Part shown: in pieces, positions 45,474 to 54,412 of the stretch | Numbering within the stretch: the stretch's first letter is position 1 | Layout: every line of letters starts with the position of its first letter | DNA from: Leisingera sp. ANG-Vp | GTDB taxonomy: Bacteria; Pseudomonadota; Alphaproteobacteria; Rhodobacterales; Rhodobacteraceae | Assembly (NCBI RefSeq): GCF_000813725.1 | Contig: NZ_JWLD01000015.1 | Location: forward strand, 1-64,000 | DNA length: 64,000 bases | Reading direction: 5' to 3' | Translations under genes and position numbers: made by a program | The notes under the pieces: model-generated | Databases searched by the model: none | What the model was told of the DNA's origin: nothing | Seen by the model: the letters and a program-made list of their open reading frames with translations, nothing else

Positions 45474-45956
45474 ATGGCAGCACGCTGGATGATCTGGGGC
45501 GCGGCCCTGTCCTTGCTGGCCGATCAGGCCAGTAAATACTGGGTGATCCATGTGATGGGGCTGGATCAGCGCCACCGGATCGACGTGCTGCCGCCGTTCC
45601 TGAATTTCCGTTACGGCGAAAATACGGGCATCAACTTCGGCCTGTTCGGCGGCGGCGATGAGGCATCGCGCTGGATCCTGATCGCATTGTCGCTGATGAT
45701 CTGCGCGGCGCTGGCGGTCTGGGTTCTGCGCGGCCAAGGCAAGTTCTGGGGCATGCAGCTGTCAGCCGGACTTGTAATTGGCGGCGCCCTGGGCAATGTC
45801 GCGGACCGGCTTCTGTATGGATATGTTCTGGACTTCCTCAACACATCCTGCTGCGGCATCCAGAACCCCTTTGTGTTCAATGTCGCCGATATCTTCATCT
45901 TTGCGGGCGCTGGAGGGCTGATCTTCTTTGACGGGCGGCGCAAAAAGCCTGCGTAG
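45474..45956 (+). CDS. lspA: lipoprotein signal peptidase (signal peptidase II)
   Basis: 160 residues with four transmembrane helices. Cleaves lipidated prolipoproteins before the cysteine. The aspartate dyad is D111 (ALGNVADRLLYG) and D139 (VFNVADIFIF); the NFRYGENTGINFGLF block is conserved. The ATG 45474 lies 13 bases after purH, so both probably share a transcript, and a lipoprotein gene follows. Confidence 0.95.
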   Translation: MAARWMIWGAALSLLADQASKYWVIHVMGLDQRHRIDVLPPFLNFRYGENTGINFGLFGGGDEASRWILIALSLMICAALAVWVLRGQGKFWGMQLSAGLVIGGALGNVADRLLYGYVLDFLNTSCCGIQNPFVFNVADIFIFAGAGGLIFFDGRRKKPA

Positions 45957-46011
45957 ACCTTGGCCGGCAAATGGTTTAAAAGCGCCGGGAAACAGGCAGG
46001 AGTTTGGGGCA

Positions 46012-46533
46012 ATGCGGATCCCGTTCGGAGTGATTGTTCTGGCTGGCGCGCTGGCAGTGGCCGGCTGCGCGCAAAAGGGGCTGCGTCTTATCGAGAAACC
46101 GGGCACCGGCCCGGATGAGTTCCTGGTCCTGCCGTCCAAACCGCTAAGCGCGCCGGAAGACTACAGCAGCCTGCCTGCGCCTACACCCGGCGGCAGCAAC
46201 ATCACTGACCCGACTCCGCAGGCCGAAGCCGTGGCTGCCCTGGGCGGCAATCCCTCGGCGCTGGTGCCGGGTGCGGGCGTGCCTTCCGGCGATGCTGCGC
46301 TGGTCACCGCCTCCAGCCGCTATGGTGTCGAGCAGGGGGTTCGCGAAACCGTGGCTGAAGAGGACGCAGCCTTCCGCCACCGCAACCGCCGGGTCGGCCG
46401 GATCAAGCTGTTTCCGGTTGACCGTTACGAGCAGCTTTACGAGAAGCAGACGCTTGACCCGCATGCGGCCAATGAGCAGTTCCGCCGGGCAGGCGTTGCC
46501 ACACCCTCGGCGCCGCCCGAAGACAGTTTCTGA
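46012..46533 (+). CDS. DUF3035 lipoprotein
   Basis: 173 residues. Lipobox VAGC at 16-19 after a short hydrophobic leader, so it should be processed by the neighbouring LspA. The mature part starts AQKGLRLIEKPGTGPDEFLVLPSKPLSAPEDYSSLPAPTPGG, the DUF3035 hallmark, and is proline-rich. Role in the envelope unknown. AGGAG-like site before ATG 46012. Confidence 0.87.
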   Translation: MRIPFGVIVLAGALAVAGCAQKGLRLIEKPGTGPDEFLVLPSKPLSAPEDYSSLPAPTPGGSNITDPTPQAEAVAALGGNPSALVPGAGVPSGDAALVTASSRYGVEQGVRETVAEEDAAFRHRNRRVGRIKLFPVDRYEQLYEKQTLDPHAANEQFRRAGVATPSAPPEDSF

Positions 46534-46698
46534 TCCTCACTTTTCTGCCAGCCGATCTTGTAAGATGCCAGCAGCAGCGTAGGTTGTCAGCAGTCTTTCT
46601 GCTGGCCAAAAGCGGCGTTTTATGGCTGCAATAGGCGCCAGAGCAGTAACCGCACCCGCCTTGGCAAGGGCTGGGGTGCAGAAATTGGAGGATGCCAG

Positions 46699-48042
46699 AT
46701 GATCCGGAGGATCACATTGGCCGCCGCAGCGCTGAGTGCTGCCCTGTCCGCCCCTTTGCGGGCCGAAGATGAGGCGGTAACCGCGTTCACCCTGGACAAC
46801 GGCATGGACGTGGTGGTGATCGAAGACCACCGCGCGCCCGTGGTGCAGCAGATGGTCTGGTACAGAGCCGGGTCAGCTGACGAGCCGCCGGGCCAGTCCG
46901 GTGTTGCCCATTTCCTGGAGCATCTCCTGTTCAAGGGCACCGACAAACTGGCGCCGGGCGAGCTGTCGGCCACCGTGCGTGCCAATGGCGGCCAGGACAA
47001 CGCTTTCACCAGCTACGACTACACGGCCTATTTCCAGCGTGTTGCCGCCGACAGGCTGGAGCTGATGATGCAGATGGAAAGCGACCGGATGACCAACCTC
47101 CGCCTCAGCGAAGCGGATATTGCAACCGAGCGCCAGGTTATTCTGGAAGAGCGCAACCAGCGCACCGACAATGACCCGGTGGCGCTGTTCCGCGAGCAGC
47201 TGCAGGCCGTGCAGTACCTGAACCATCGCTATGGCCAGCCGGTAATCGGCTGGCGCCATGAGATGGAAAGCCTCGACATGGCCGACGCGCTGTCCTTCTA
47301 CCAAACCTATTACGCGCCCAATAACGCCATCCTGGTGGTCTCCGGCGATGTCGAGCCGGATGAGGTGAAGGCGCTGGCAGAAAAATACTATGGCGTGATC
47401 CCGGCGAACCCGGAGCTGCCGGAACGCTTCCGCAGCCAGGAACCGCCGCAAACCGCGGCGCGGCGCCTGACTTTTGAGGACCCCAGGGTTGCCCAGCCAT
47501 ATGTGCAGCGCTCCTACCTGGCACCCGAGCGTGACAGCGGCGCCCAGGAGAAAGCCGCAGCGCTTTATCTGCTGGCGGAGCTACTGGGCGGCGGCAACAC
47601 ATCTTATCTGGCCAACGCGCTGCAATTCGATCAGCAGGTTGCGGTCTACACCGGCGCCTATTACTCGGGCAGCGCGCTGGACGACACGTCCTTTACTTTC
47701 CTGGTCGTCCCGGCTGAAGGCGTCAGTATGGAAGATGCCGAGGCGGCGCTGGACACCACTATCGCCCGTTTCCTTGAAGAGGGTGTCGACGAAGCCCAGC
47801 TGGACCGTATCAAGCTGCAGCTTCGCGCTGCCGAGATCTACGACCGCGACAATGTGAACGGGATTGCCAACCGGTATGGCCAGGCGCTCAGCATCGGTTT
47901 GTCGGTCAAGGATGTGCAGGACTGGCCGAAGATCCTTCAATCGGTCACAGCGGATGAGATTATCGCTGCCGCCAATGAGGTGCTGCGCCCGCAGAGCTCG
48001 GTGACTGGCTGGATGATGCGCGATCAGGAGGTGACCCAATGA
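46699..48042 (+). CDS. M16-family zinc peptidase, active subunit
   Basis: 447 residues. Signal peptide about 1-22 (cut near PLRA-ED). The inverted zinc motif HFLEH (H71, E74, H75) and distal E151 (VILEERNQ) make it the catalytic member. Two M16 halves follow. Related to mitochondrial processing peptidase beta and PqqL-type proteases; expected in the periplasm. Its stop overlaps the start of the partner gene. Confidence 0.93.
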   Translation: MIRRITLAAAALSAALSAPLRAEDEAVTAFTLDNGMDVVVIEDHRAPVVQQMVWYRAGSADEPPGQSGVAHFLEHLLFKGTDKLAPGELSATVRANGGQDNAFTSYDYTAYFQRVAADRLELMMQMESDRMTNLRLSEADIATERQVILEERNQRTDNDPVALFREQLQAVQYLNHRYGQPVIGWRHEMESLDMADALSFYQTYYAPNNAILVVSGDVEPDEVKALAEKYYGVIPANPELPERFRSQEPPQTAARRLTFEDPRVAQPYVQRSYLAPERDSGAQEKAAALYLLAELLGGGNTSYLANALQFDQQVAVYTGAYYSGSALDDTSFTFLVVPAEGVSMEDAEAALDTTIARFLEEGVDEAQLDRIKLQLRAAEIYDRDNVNGIANRYGQALSIGLSVKDVQDWPKILQSVTADEIIAAANEVLRPQSSVTGWMMRDQEVTQ

Positions 48043-49358
48043 ACCCGCTGAAGCTTTTTGCCGCGTCGTTGCTGGCTTGCTTTATGGCGCTGCCCGCCCT
48101 GGCCGGCATCAAGATCCAGGAAGTCACCTCTCCCGGCGGCATCACCGCTTGGCTGGTGGAGGATCATGCGATTCCCTTCTCGGCGCTGGAACTGCGTTTC
48201 CGCGGCGGAACATCACTGGATGCGCCGGGCAAGCGGGGCTCGGTTTATCTGATGACCGGGCTGCTGGAAGAGGGGTCTGGCGATATGGGCGCTCAGGAGT
48301 ATACCCGGGCGCTGGAGTCTCTGGCTGCCAGTTTCTCCTATGATGCAGACAAGGATTCGGTGTCTATCTCTGCCCGCTTTCTGACCGAGAACCGTGCGGA
48401 GGCGGTGGCCCTGCTGCGTCAGACCCTGTTCGAGCCGCGCTTTGATCAGGACGCGCTGGACCGGGTGCGGGCGCAGGTTTTGGCCGGCTTGCGCTCGGAC
48501 GCCAAGAACCCGAACAAGATCGCGGGCGAGGCTTTCTCCCGGATGGCATTTGGCGAGCATCCCTATGGCAGCGACGGCAAGGGCACGCTGGAGTCGGTCG
48601 CCGCTTTCAGCCGTCAGGACATTTTTGACGCCTATGAGGCCGTTTTTGCCCGTGACCGGCTCTACGTCAGTGCTGTCGGAGATATTACCGCCGAAGAGCT
48701 GGGCGTGCTTCTGGACGATCTGCTGGGCGCCTTGCCCGCAGAGGGCGCGCCGATCCCGGGCCCGGCGGACGTGGCAATCGAGGGCGGAGTCACGGTTGTC
48801 GACTTCGATACACCTCAATCGGTGGCGCTGTTCGGCCAAAAGGGCATCAAACGCGAAGATCCGGATTTCTTCACCGCCTATGTGATGAACCAGATCCTGG
48901 GCGGCGGCTCATTCGAGACACGGCTGATGACCGAGGTGCGGGAAAAGCGCGGGCTGACCTACGGGGTCTATTCCTACCTGGTGCCGCGCGATCTGGCGGC
49001 GGTCTACATGGGCTCGGTCGCCTCGGCCAATGGCAAGATGGCCGAGACCGTAGAAGTGATCCGGGGCGAATGGCGCCGCATGGCCGAGGAGGGTGTGACA
49101 GCGAAAGAGCTGAAGAACGCCCAGACCTATCTGACCGGAGCCTACCCGCTGCGCTTTGACGGCAATAGCCGCATTGCTTCGATCCTGGCGGGGATGCAGA
49201 TGGATCATCTGCCAATCAGCTATGTGGAAACCCGAAATGACCGTATTGACGCGGTCACCCTGGAAGACATTAACCGTTTCGCGGCGGAGTTCATGGATCC
49301 CGAGGGGCTGCATTTCACCATTGCCGGCCGCCCGGAGGGGCTGGAAACCACGAACTGA
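48039..49358 (+). CDS. M16-family partner subunit without zinc site
   Basis: 439 residues, signal peptide about 1-22. At the place of HFLEH it has YLMTG (70-74), so it cannot bind zinc. It keeps the R/Y region REKRGLTYGVYSYL that in M16B dimers helps bind substrate for the partner. The coupling is tight: ATGA overlap with AGGAGGTGA just before, a full anti-ribosomal match. The pair probably forms an alpha-beta heterodimer. Confidence 0.92.
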   Translation: MNPLKLFAASLLACFMALPALAGIKIQEVTSPGGITAWLVEDHAIPFSALELRFRGGTSLDAPGKRGSVYLMTGLLEEGSGDMGAQEYTRALESLAASFSYDADKDSVSISARFLTENRAEAVALLRQTLFEPRFDQDALDRVRAQVLAGLRSDAKNPNKIAGEAFSRMAFGEHPYGSDGKGTLESVAAFSRQDIFDAYEAVFARDRLYVSAVGDITAEELGVLLDDLLGALPAEGAPIPGPADVAIEGGVTVVDFDTPQSVALFGQKGIKREDPDFFTAYVMNQILGGGSFETRLMTEVREKRGLTYGVYSYLVPRDLAAVYMGSVASANGKMAETVEVIRGEWRRMAEEGVTAKELKNAQTYLTGAYPLRFDGNSRIASILAGMQMDHLPISYVETRNDRIDAVTLEDINRFAAEFMDPEGLHFTIAGRPEGLETTN

Positions 49359-49391
49359 GGCTGCTCCAAGCAATTGGCCAGTCAAGCCCAT

Positions 49392-49423
49392 CGCCCGTTC
49401 CAAATGGATCGGGCGTTTTCTTT
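49392..49423 (+). terminator. terminator of the M16 operon
   Basis: CGCCCGttcc...ggatCGGGCG stem (49392-49397 with 49410-49415, extended with one mismatch), then TTTTCTTT. 33 bases after the second M16 stop. Confidence 0.8.
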
Positions 49424-49652
49424 GATGCGGCTGGCCTCCGGCCGCCTTTTAGCTGACTCCTGCCGCTGCACCTCGCAGCTTTCCGCTTTTCCTTTCATTC
49501 GGGGGCAAACTGCTGTATGGGCGGGCCTATCTGAGACGATGTGCCCGGGCCCTGGCACGCGAAAGAAAGATAGATAGGGCCGGCGGCAATGGGGCCGCCA
49601 CGCAAACGGGAGACCCGGAGGGCCGGGAGCGCTCCCAATCAGGATACGCTAG
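49424..49652 (+). promoter_or_regulatory. pnp leader
   Basis: 229 bases with no gene. Structured 3' part: GGCCGGCGGC/GGGGCCGCC near 49578-49599 and GACCCGGAGGGCCGGGAG near 49612-49629 before AGGATACGCTAG and the pnp ATG. In other bacteria a pnp leader hairpin is cut by RNase III and used for autoregulation; here this is inferred only. rpsO is not upstream of pnp in this window. Confidence 0.35.
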
Positions 49653-51785
49653 ATGTTTAACGTTTCGAAAAAATCGATGCAGTGGGGCGAAGAGACGCTC
49701 ACACTGGAAACCGGCAAGGTTGCCCGCCAGGCTGATGGCTCCGTGATTGCCACCCTGGGCGAAACCTCGGTCATGGCCAACGTGACCTTTGCCCGGCAGC
49801 AGAAGCCCGGCCAGGACTTCTTCCCGCTGACCGTGCACTACCAGGAAAAATACTATGCTGCGGGCAAGGTGCCCGGCGGCTTCTTCAAGCGCGAAGCGCG
49901 CCCGACCGAAAAAGAAACCCTGACCGCGCGTCTGATCGACCGTCCGATCCGCCCGCTGTTCGTCCCCGGCTTCAAAAACGAAGTTCTGGTGATGTGCACC
50001 GTGCTGTCCCACGACCTGGTCAACGACCCGGACATCGTTGCGATGATCGCGGCCTCCGCCGCTCTGACCATCTCCGGCGCACCGTTCATGGGCCCGATTG
50101 CCGGCGCCCGCGTTGGTTTTGTTGACGGCGAATACGTGCTGAACCCGACCGTCGACGACATGCAGGATCTGCGCCTCAACCCCGAGCAGCGCCTGGATCT
50201 GGTTGTGGCTGGCACCAAGAACGCCGTGATGATGGTGGAATCGGAAGCTTACGAGCTGACCGAAGCCGAGATGCTGGGTGCGGTGAACTTTGCGCATGAG
50301 CAGATCCAGCCGGTGATCGACCTGATCATCGCGCTGGCCGAAGAAGCCGCAAACGAGCCGTTCGACTTCACCCCGCCGGACTACTCCGAGCTGTTTGAAG
50401 CTGTGAAAGCCGCAGGCGACGCCGACATGCGCGCTGCCTTTGCCATCGCCGACAAGCAGGAGCGCACCGCCGCTGTTGCCGCTGCCCGCGAGACCATCAA
50501 AGCAGCTCTGAGCGAAGAGCAGCTGGAAGACGCCAACCTGGGTTCTGCACTGAAGAAGCTGGAAGCAGGCATCCTGCGCGGCGACGTTGTCAAAACCGGC
50601 AAGCGTATCGACGGCCGCCGCACCGACGAGATCCGCGACATCGTTTCGGAAACCTCGCTGCTGCCGCGGACCCACGGTTCGGCGCTGTTCACCCGCGGCG
50701 AGACTCAGGGCCTGGTTGTGACCACTCTGGGCACCGGCGACGATGAGCAGTTCATCGACGCGCTGCACGGCAACTTCAAATCCAACTTTCTGCTGCACTA
50801 CAACTTCCCGCCGTACTCGGTTGGTGAAGTGGGCCGTGTCGGCTCCCCGGGCCGCCGCGAAATCGGCCACGGCAAGCTGGCTTGGCGCGCGCTGCAGGCG
50901 GTTCTGCCGGCCCCGACCGACTTCCCCTACACCGTGCGCGTGGTCTCCGAGATCACCGAATCCAACGGCTCCTCCTCGATGGCTTCCGTCTGCGGCGGCT
51001 CGCTGTCGATGATGGACGCAGGCGTGCCGCTGAAAGCACCGGTTGCCGGTGTTGCGATGGGCCTGATCCTGGAAGACGACGGCTCCTACGCGATCCTGTC
51101 CGACATCCTGGGCGACGAAGACCACCTGGGCGACATGGACTTCAAAGTGGCGGGTACCGAAAACGGCATCACTTCGCTGCAGATGGACATCAAGGTTGCC
51201 GGCATCACCCCGGAAATCATGGAAAAAGCCCTGGCACAGGCCAAGGACGGCAGGATCCACATTCTGGGCGAGATGGGCAAAGCGCTGTCCGAGACCAATG
51301 AATTCTCGGTCCACGCACCGCGCATCGAGACCATGCAGATCCCGACCGACAAAATCCGTGAAGTGATCGGCTCGGGCGGCAAGGTAATCCGCGAGATCGT
51401 TGAAGTGTCCGGCGCAAAAGTCGACATCAACGACGACGGCGTGATCAAGATCGCAAGCCCGAACGGCGAAGCCATCCAGAAGGCCTATGACATGATCTAC
51501 TCGATCGTGGCTGAGCCGGAAGAAGGCGCCATCTACACCGGCAAGGTCGTGAAGATCGTCGACTTCGGCGCCTTCGTGAACTTCTTCGGCAAGCGCGACG
51601 GCCTGGTGCATGTCTCGCAAATCGAAAACCGCCGCCTGAACCATCCGTCGGACGTTCTGAAGGAAGGCCAGGAAGTGAAAGTGAAGCTGCTTGGCTTTGA
51701 TGACCGCGGCAAGGTCCGCCTGTCGATGAAAGTTGTCGATCAGGAAACCGGCGAAGAGATCAAGCGGGAAGAAAAGGCCGAGTAA
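49653..51785 (+). CDS. pnp: polyribonucleotide nucleotidyltransferase (PNPase)
   Basis: 710 residues. Phosphorolytic 3'-5' exoribonuclease of the degradosome. Two RNase PH domains (about 1-230 and 310-540) around a helical linker; [27 protein letters not shown] and [18 protein letters not shown] are signatures. KH domain about 555-620 ([16 protein letters not shown]) and S1 domain about 625-695 ([16 protein letters not shown]). Confidence 0.98.
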   Translation: MFNVSKKSMQWGEETLTLETGKVARQADGSVIATLGETSVMANVTFARQQKPGQDFFPLTVHYQEKYYAAGKVPGGFFKREARPTEKETLTARLIDRPIRPLFVPGFKNEVLVMCTVLSHDLVNDPDIVAMIAASAALTISGAPFMGPIAGARVGFVDGEYVLNPTVDDMQDLRLNPEQRLDLVVAGTKNAVMMVESEAYELTEAEMLGAVNFAHEQIQPVIDLIIALAEEAANEPFDFTPPDYSELFEAVKAAGDADMRAAFAIADKQERTAAVAAARETIKAALSEEQLEDANLGSALKKLEAGILRGDVVKTGKRIDGRRTDEIRDIVSETSLLPRTHGSALFTRGETQGLVVTTLGTGDDEQFIDALHGNFKSNFLLHYNFPPYSVGEVGRVGSPGRREIGHGKLAWRALQAVLPAPTDFPYTVRVVSEITESNGSSSMASVCGGSLSMMDAGVPLKAPVAGVAMGLILEDDGSYAILSDILGDEDHLGDMDFKVAGTENGITSLQMDIKVAGITPEIMEKALAQAKDGRIHILGEMGKALSETNEFSVHAPRIETMQIPTDKIREVIGSGGKVIREIVEVSGAKVDINDDGVIKIASPNGEAIQKAYDMIYSIVAEPEEGAIYTGKVVKIVDFGAFVNFFGKRDGLVHVSQIENRRLNHPSDVLKEGQEVKVKLLGFDDRGKVRLSMKVVDQETGEEIKREEKAE

Positions 51786-51813
51786 TTCGGCCCGATCTTT
51801 GATATTCAACCCT

Positions 51814-51848
51814 GAAAGACCCCGGTGTATTGGCTGGGGTCTTTCGCG
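51814..51848 (+). terminator. terminator of pnp
   Basis: GAAAGACCCC (51814-51823) pairs with GGGGTCTTTC (51836-51845), 12-base loop, 28 bases after the pnp stop; the U-rich part is inside the stem's 3' arm. Confidence 0.8.
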
Positions 51849-51888
51849 CTAACGGCGCAAGTGCCGGCCCCTTTACAGGCGGATCAGA

Positions 51889-52686
51889 ATGACTGACCTT
51901 TCGATTTTCCTGATCAACCTCGACGCTTCCCCCGACAGGCTTGCCGCGGCGACCGACGCCATGGCTGCGCAAGGCACAAGCTTTACCCGGGTTTCCGGCT
52001 ATGACGGGCGGAAAACCAATCCGCTTGATGTGCCTGAGTACGACGCTGCGGCTATGCGTGCCTATTTTGGGCGCGACATGAATGGTGGCGAAGTCGGCTG
52101 TTGTTTCAGCCACATCCGGGCGCTGCAAGCGTTTGTCGAGTCCGGCAAGCCTTATGGCCTGATTTTTGAAGACGACGTTAGCCCCGCCCCGCAGGCCATG
52201 GAGCTTACCCGTGCCCTGATAGAATGGCAGAACGAGCGCGGGACACCAGATTGGTACGTGGCCAATCTCGGGGCGGAGCGTTCCAAGATTTTGTCACCTG
52301 TCACAACACTCCGGGCAAACGGCTCGGAAGTTGTGCTGTATCGCGGCCATTACTTCCCGATGCTGGCCACCGCCTTGTTATGGACCCGCGAAGGCGCTTG
52401 CGCATTCCTCGAAATTGCGCTGCCGCTGAATTGCCCATACGACAATTTCCTGCGCAGGTGGCTCACTGCGAATGACATGGGGCTGACCACGCGCCCGCCG
52501 CTTTTCAGAACGACTGGCGCAGACAGCGATATCGACAAGTCCCACACCGCCAAGCGGCGCGGGACGGAAGGGCGCAGCAAAAACTACGGCTGGCTGAAAG
52601 CGAAACGGATGTGGGGCGATAAGTTCAGAGCGCTGGGGCATAAATCGCGCCGAAAATTTGGACTGAAAGGAAAGACAAACAGATGA
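51889..52686 (+). CDS. glycosyltransferase family 25 (LPS-type)
   Basis: 265 residues. GT25 proteins transfer galactose or similar sugars to lipopolysaccharide or protein. INLDASPDRL at the start, GEVGCCFSHIRALQ (67-80) and LIFEDDVSPA with the metal aspartates E94-D96 are the family signatures. A basic C-terminus (SRRKFGLKGK) may lie at the membrane. Weak ribosome site. Overlaps the next gene by 4 bases. Confidence 0.87.
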   Translation: MTDLSIFLINLDASPDRLAAATDAMAAQGTSFTRVSGYDGRKTNPLDVPEYDAAAMRAYFGRDMNGGEVGCCFSHIRALQAFVESGKPYGLIFEDDVSPAPQAMELTRALIEWQNERGTPDWYVANLGAERSKILSPVTTLRANGSEVVLYRGHYFPMLATALLWTREGACAFLEIALPLNCPYDNFLRRWLTANDMGLTTRPPLFRTTGADSDIDKSHTAKRRGTEGRSKNYGWLKAKRMWGDKFRALGHKSRRKFGLKGKTNR

Positions 52687-53378
52687 CAGTCCCCACCGTA
52701 CACACGTTTTACCAATCGAATATTCCCAGCCGCATGGTGGAGGCGCAGGCGCAGGTCTTTGATCATCTCGGTATTCCGCTCAAGCAGTGGAAAGATGATA
52801 AGGCGCAGCACTGCGACTGGATCAATACCGTAATGCGCGACGACAGCCTGGGCGATCTTGCAGTTATTGCCGACATTGATGCTTTCCCTCTCAGCCGGGC
52901 TGGTTTTGACAGGCTGGTGGCGCAAGCGGAAACGGGCGCTGTGGCAGGGCTGGCCCAGGTCGCCAACCACAAGGATCCGACCCGGATCTACGCTGCGCCC
53001 ATGTTCCTGGCGGTGAAGAGAGAGGTGTATTCCGCGCTTGGCTCACCGTCCATGTGCCGCACCAAGACCGGTGATGTGGCGCAAATCCTCACAGACAGAG
53101 CGGAAGAGGCGGGCGTAGAAGTGGCTTTGACCTATCCGAAGTTCGCCATTCTGCCCCGCTGGCCGCTGGCCGGTTACGGTGTGTATGGCATTGGGTCCTT
53201 TTATGGCGAAAATGATTTTTTTCACCTGTTCGAGGCCCGGCGCACCCAGACCCAGGAACTGTTCTACGCAGTTGCAGAGGGGGTTATCTCAGGGCAACAC
53301 AATTGGCAGCGGTACCTCGAGATCATGGAGCAGGCCCCGCCGCCCCCCAAAAAGAAGTTTCTGGGCCTGTTCAGGTAG
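52683..53378 (+). CDS. unknown protein coupled to GT25, glycosyltransferase-like
   Basis: 231 residues beginning MTVPTVHTFYQSNIPSRMVEAQAQVFDHLGIPLKQW. DLAVIADIDAFPLSR (59-73) places a D-x-D pair (D64, D66) at the end of a hydrophobic strand, as in GT-A glycosyltransferases. No ordinary family is recognised. C-terminus APPPPKKKFLGLFR is a basic tail. Coupled by ATGA overlap to the GT25 gene, so it likely acts in the same glycan pathway; function not assigned. Confidence 0.7.
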   Translation: MTVPTVHTFYQSNIPSRMVEAQAQVFDHLGIPLKQWKDDKAQHCDWINTVMRDDSLGDLAVIADIDAFPLSRAGFDRLVAQAETGAVAGLAQVANHKDPTRIYAAPMFLAVKREVYSALGSPSMCRTKTGDVAQILTDRAEEAGVEVALTYPKFAILPRWPLAGYGVYGIGSFYGENDFFHLFEARRTQTQELFYAVAEGVISGQHNWQRYLEIMEQAPPPPKKKFLGLFR

Positions 53379-53441
53379 TTGGTCCGCTCCGGCGGCAAAA
53401 CTGCCGGAGCGGGGCGGATCCGCATGGTTGCCGCATCAAAG

Positions 53442-53462
53442 AGCGCCGGTTACTCCGGCGCT
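53442..53462. terminator. bidirectional hairpin between unknown gene and peroxiredoxin
   Basis: AGCGCCGG / CCGGCGCT stem with a 5-base loop; the peroxiredoxin TAA stop is partly in the loop. Followed by TTTCACTTT on plus and preceded by AAAGA (TCTTT on minus), so it may serve both converging transcripts. Confidence 0.6.
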
Positions 53463-54100
53463 TTCACTTTGCGCAGGTAGGGGAAGATGGTCTCGAACTC
53501 GCCGAACTTTGCCTTGGCGTCTTCGTTCGATACGGTAGGCGGGATGATCACGTCCTCGCCCGGCACCCAGTTGGCGGGGGTGGCAACACCCTTGGCGCTC
53601 ATCTGCAGCCCGTCCAGCGCCCGCAGGATCTCTGCAAAATTGCGGCCCACGGTCATCGGATAGGTCATCGACAGTTTCAGCTGCTTGTCGGGGCCGATGA
53701 TGAAGACGGAACGCACGGTGGCGCTGTCTGCAGGGGTGCGGCCGTCGGGCAGGTAAGCGTCGGCAGGCAGCATGTCATAGAGTTTGGAAACTTCCAGTCC
53801 GCCGTCGGCGATGATCGGGAAACCCGCGGCAGCATTGCCGTAGCTTTCGATGTCTTTCTTCCAGCCCTTGTGCTCTTCGACGCCATCAACGGAAACGCCG
53901 ATCACCTTGGTGTTGCGCTTGGCCCATTCGTCATTCAGCTGAGCAACGGCCGAAAACTCGGTGGTGCAGACCGGGGTGAAATCCTTGGGGTGGGAAAACA
54001 GAATCGCCCAGCTGTCGCCGATCCAGTCGTGGAAGCTGATGCTGCCCTGATCGGTTTCAGCGGTGAAATCGGGAACCACGTCGTTAATGCGCAAACCCAT
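53450..54100 (-). CDS. 1-Cys peroxiredoxin (Prx6 family)
   Basis: 216 residues. Thiol peroxidase with peroxidatic C45 in HPKDFTPVCTTEFS (T42 and arginine in ATVRSVFII complete the triad). The C-terminal extension VNWVPGEDVIIPP-type (here ANWVPGEDVIIPPTVSNEDA) is typical of the Prx6 group. No resolving cysteine is seen. Strong AGGAGG before ATG 54100. Confidence 0.95.
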   Translation of the reverse strand: MGLRINDVVPDFTAETDQGSISFHDWIGDSWAILFSHPKDFTPVCTTEFSAVAQLNDEWAKRNTKVIGVSVDGVEEHKGWKKDIESYGNAAAGFPIIADGGLEVSKLYDMLPADAYLPDGRTPADSATVRSVFIIGPDKQLKLSMTYPMTVGRNFAEILRALDGLQMSAKGVATPANWVPGEDVIIPPTVSNEDAKAKFGEFETIFPYLRKVKAPE

Positions 54101-54412
54101 GGCATTGTCCTCCTAAGTCAGGTTGTTGTGTCGGGTTGTTTTCTTCTTTTGGCGGATTTCGAGTCGCCTCGAATGCTACCTAGGTGTTCTGCTGCCACGT
54201 TACAGCCCCCGCGCCGGGATGCCACCCGGTTTCTGCAATTTCCTTGTCCGGCAATTGCTTGCGGGTACGGAAACAGGGGCGTTGACAGTGCCGCCCATAA
54301 TTTGATCAAATTATGGAGCCAAAGCCTCTTGCCCCCTTTCCGGCCTGGTGACAGAGTGGCCGCCAAACCGGCGGGACGGCCGGGACAGAACATCTGAAAT
54401 GGGAGTTCCCAG
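54101..54412. promoter_or_regulatory. peroxiredoxin-aldehyde dehydrogenase intergenic region
   Basis: 312 bases without a credible gene. It must hold both divergent promoters. A TTGACA hexamer at 54282-54287 is followed by an A+T-rich palindrome (54295-54316, listed separately) in the position of a -10 region. Confidence 0.55.
54295..54316. promoter_or_regulatory. perfect 22-bp palindrome, likely operator of the aldehyde dehydrogenase gene
   Basis: Half-site CCATAATTTGA, exactly mirrored with no spacer, in a G+C-rich surrounding. Ninety-seven bases upstream of the ATG 54413 and overlapping the probable promoter. A dimeric repressor (TetR, GntR, MarR or similar) is the natural reader. It does not fit the FNR box because the TTGAT-ATCAA halves lack the 4-base spacer. 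Confidence 0.6.

Noticed and set aside
49527-51809. 760-codon open frame opposite pnp
   Set aside because: Shadow of pnp; no start context or domain.
54295-54316. FNR/Crp-type box reading of the palindrome
   Set aside because: FNR needs TTGAT and ATCAA separated by four bases; here the halves are fused, so the spacing is wrong.
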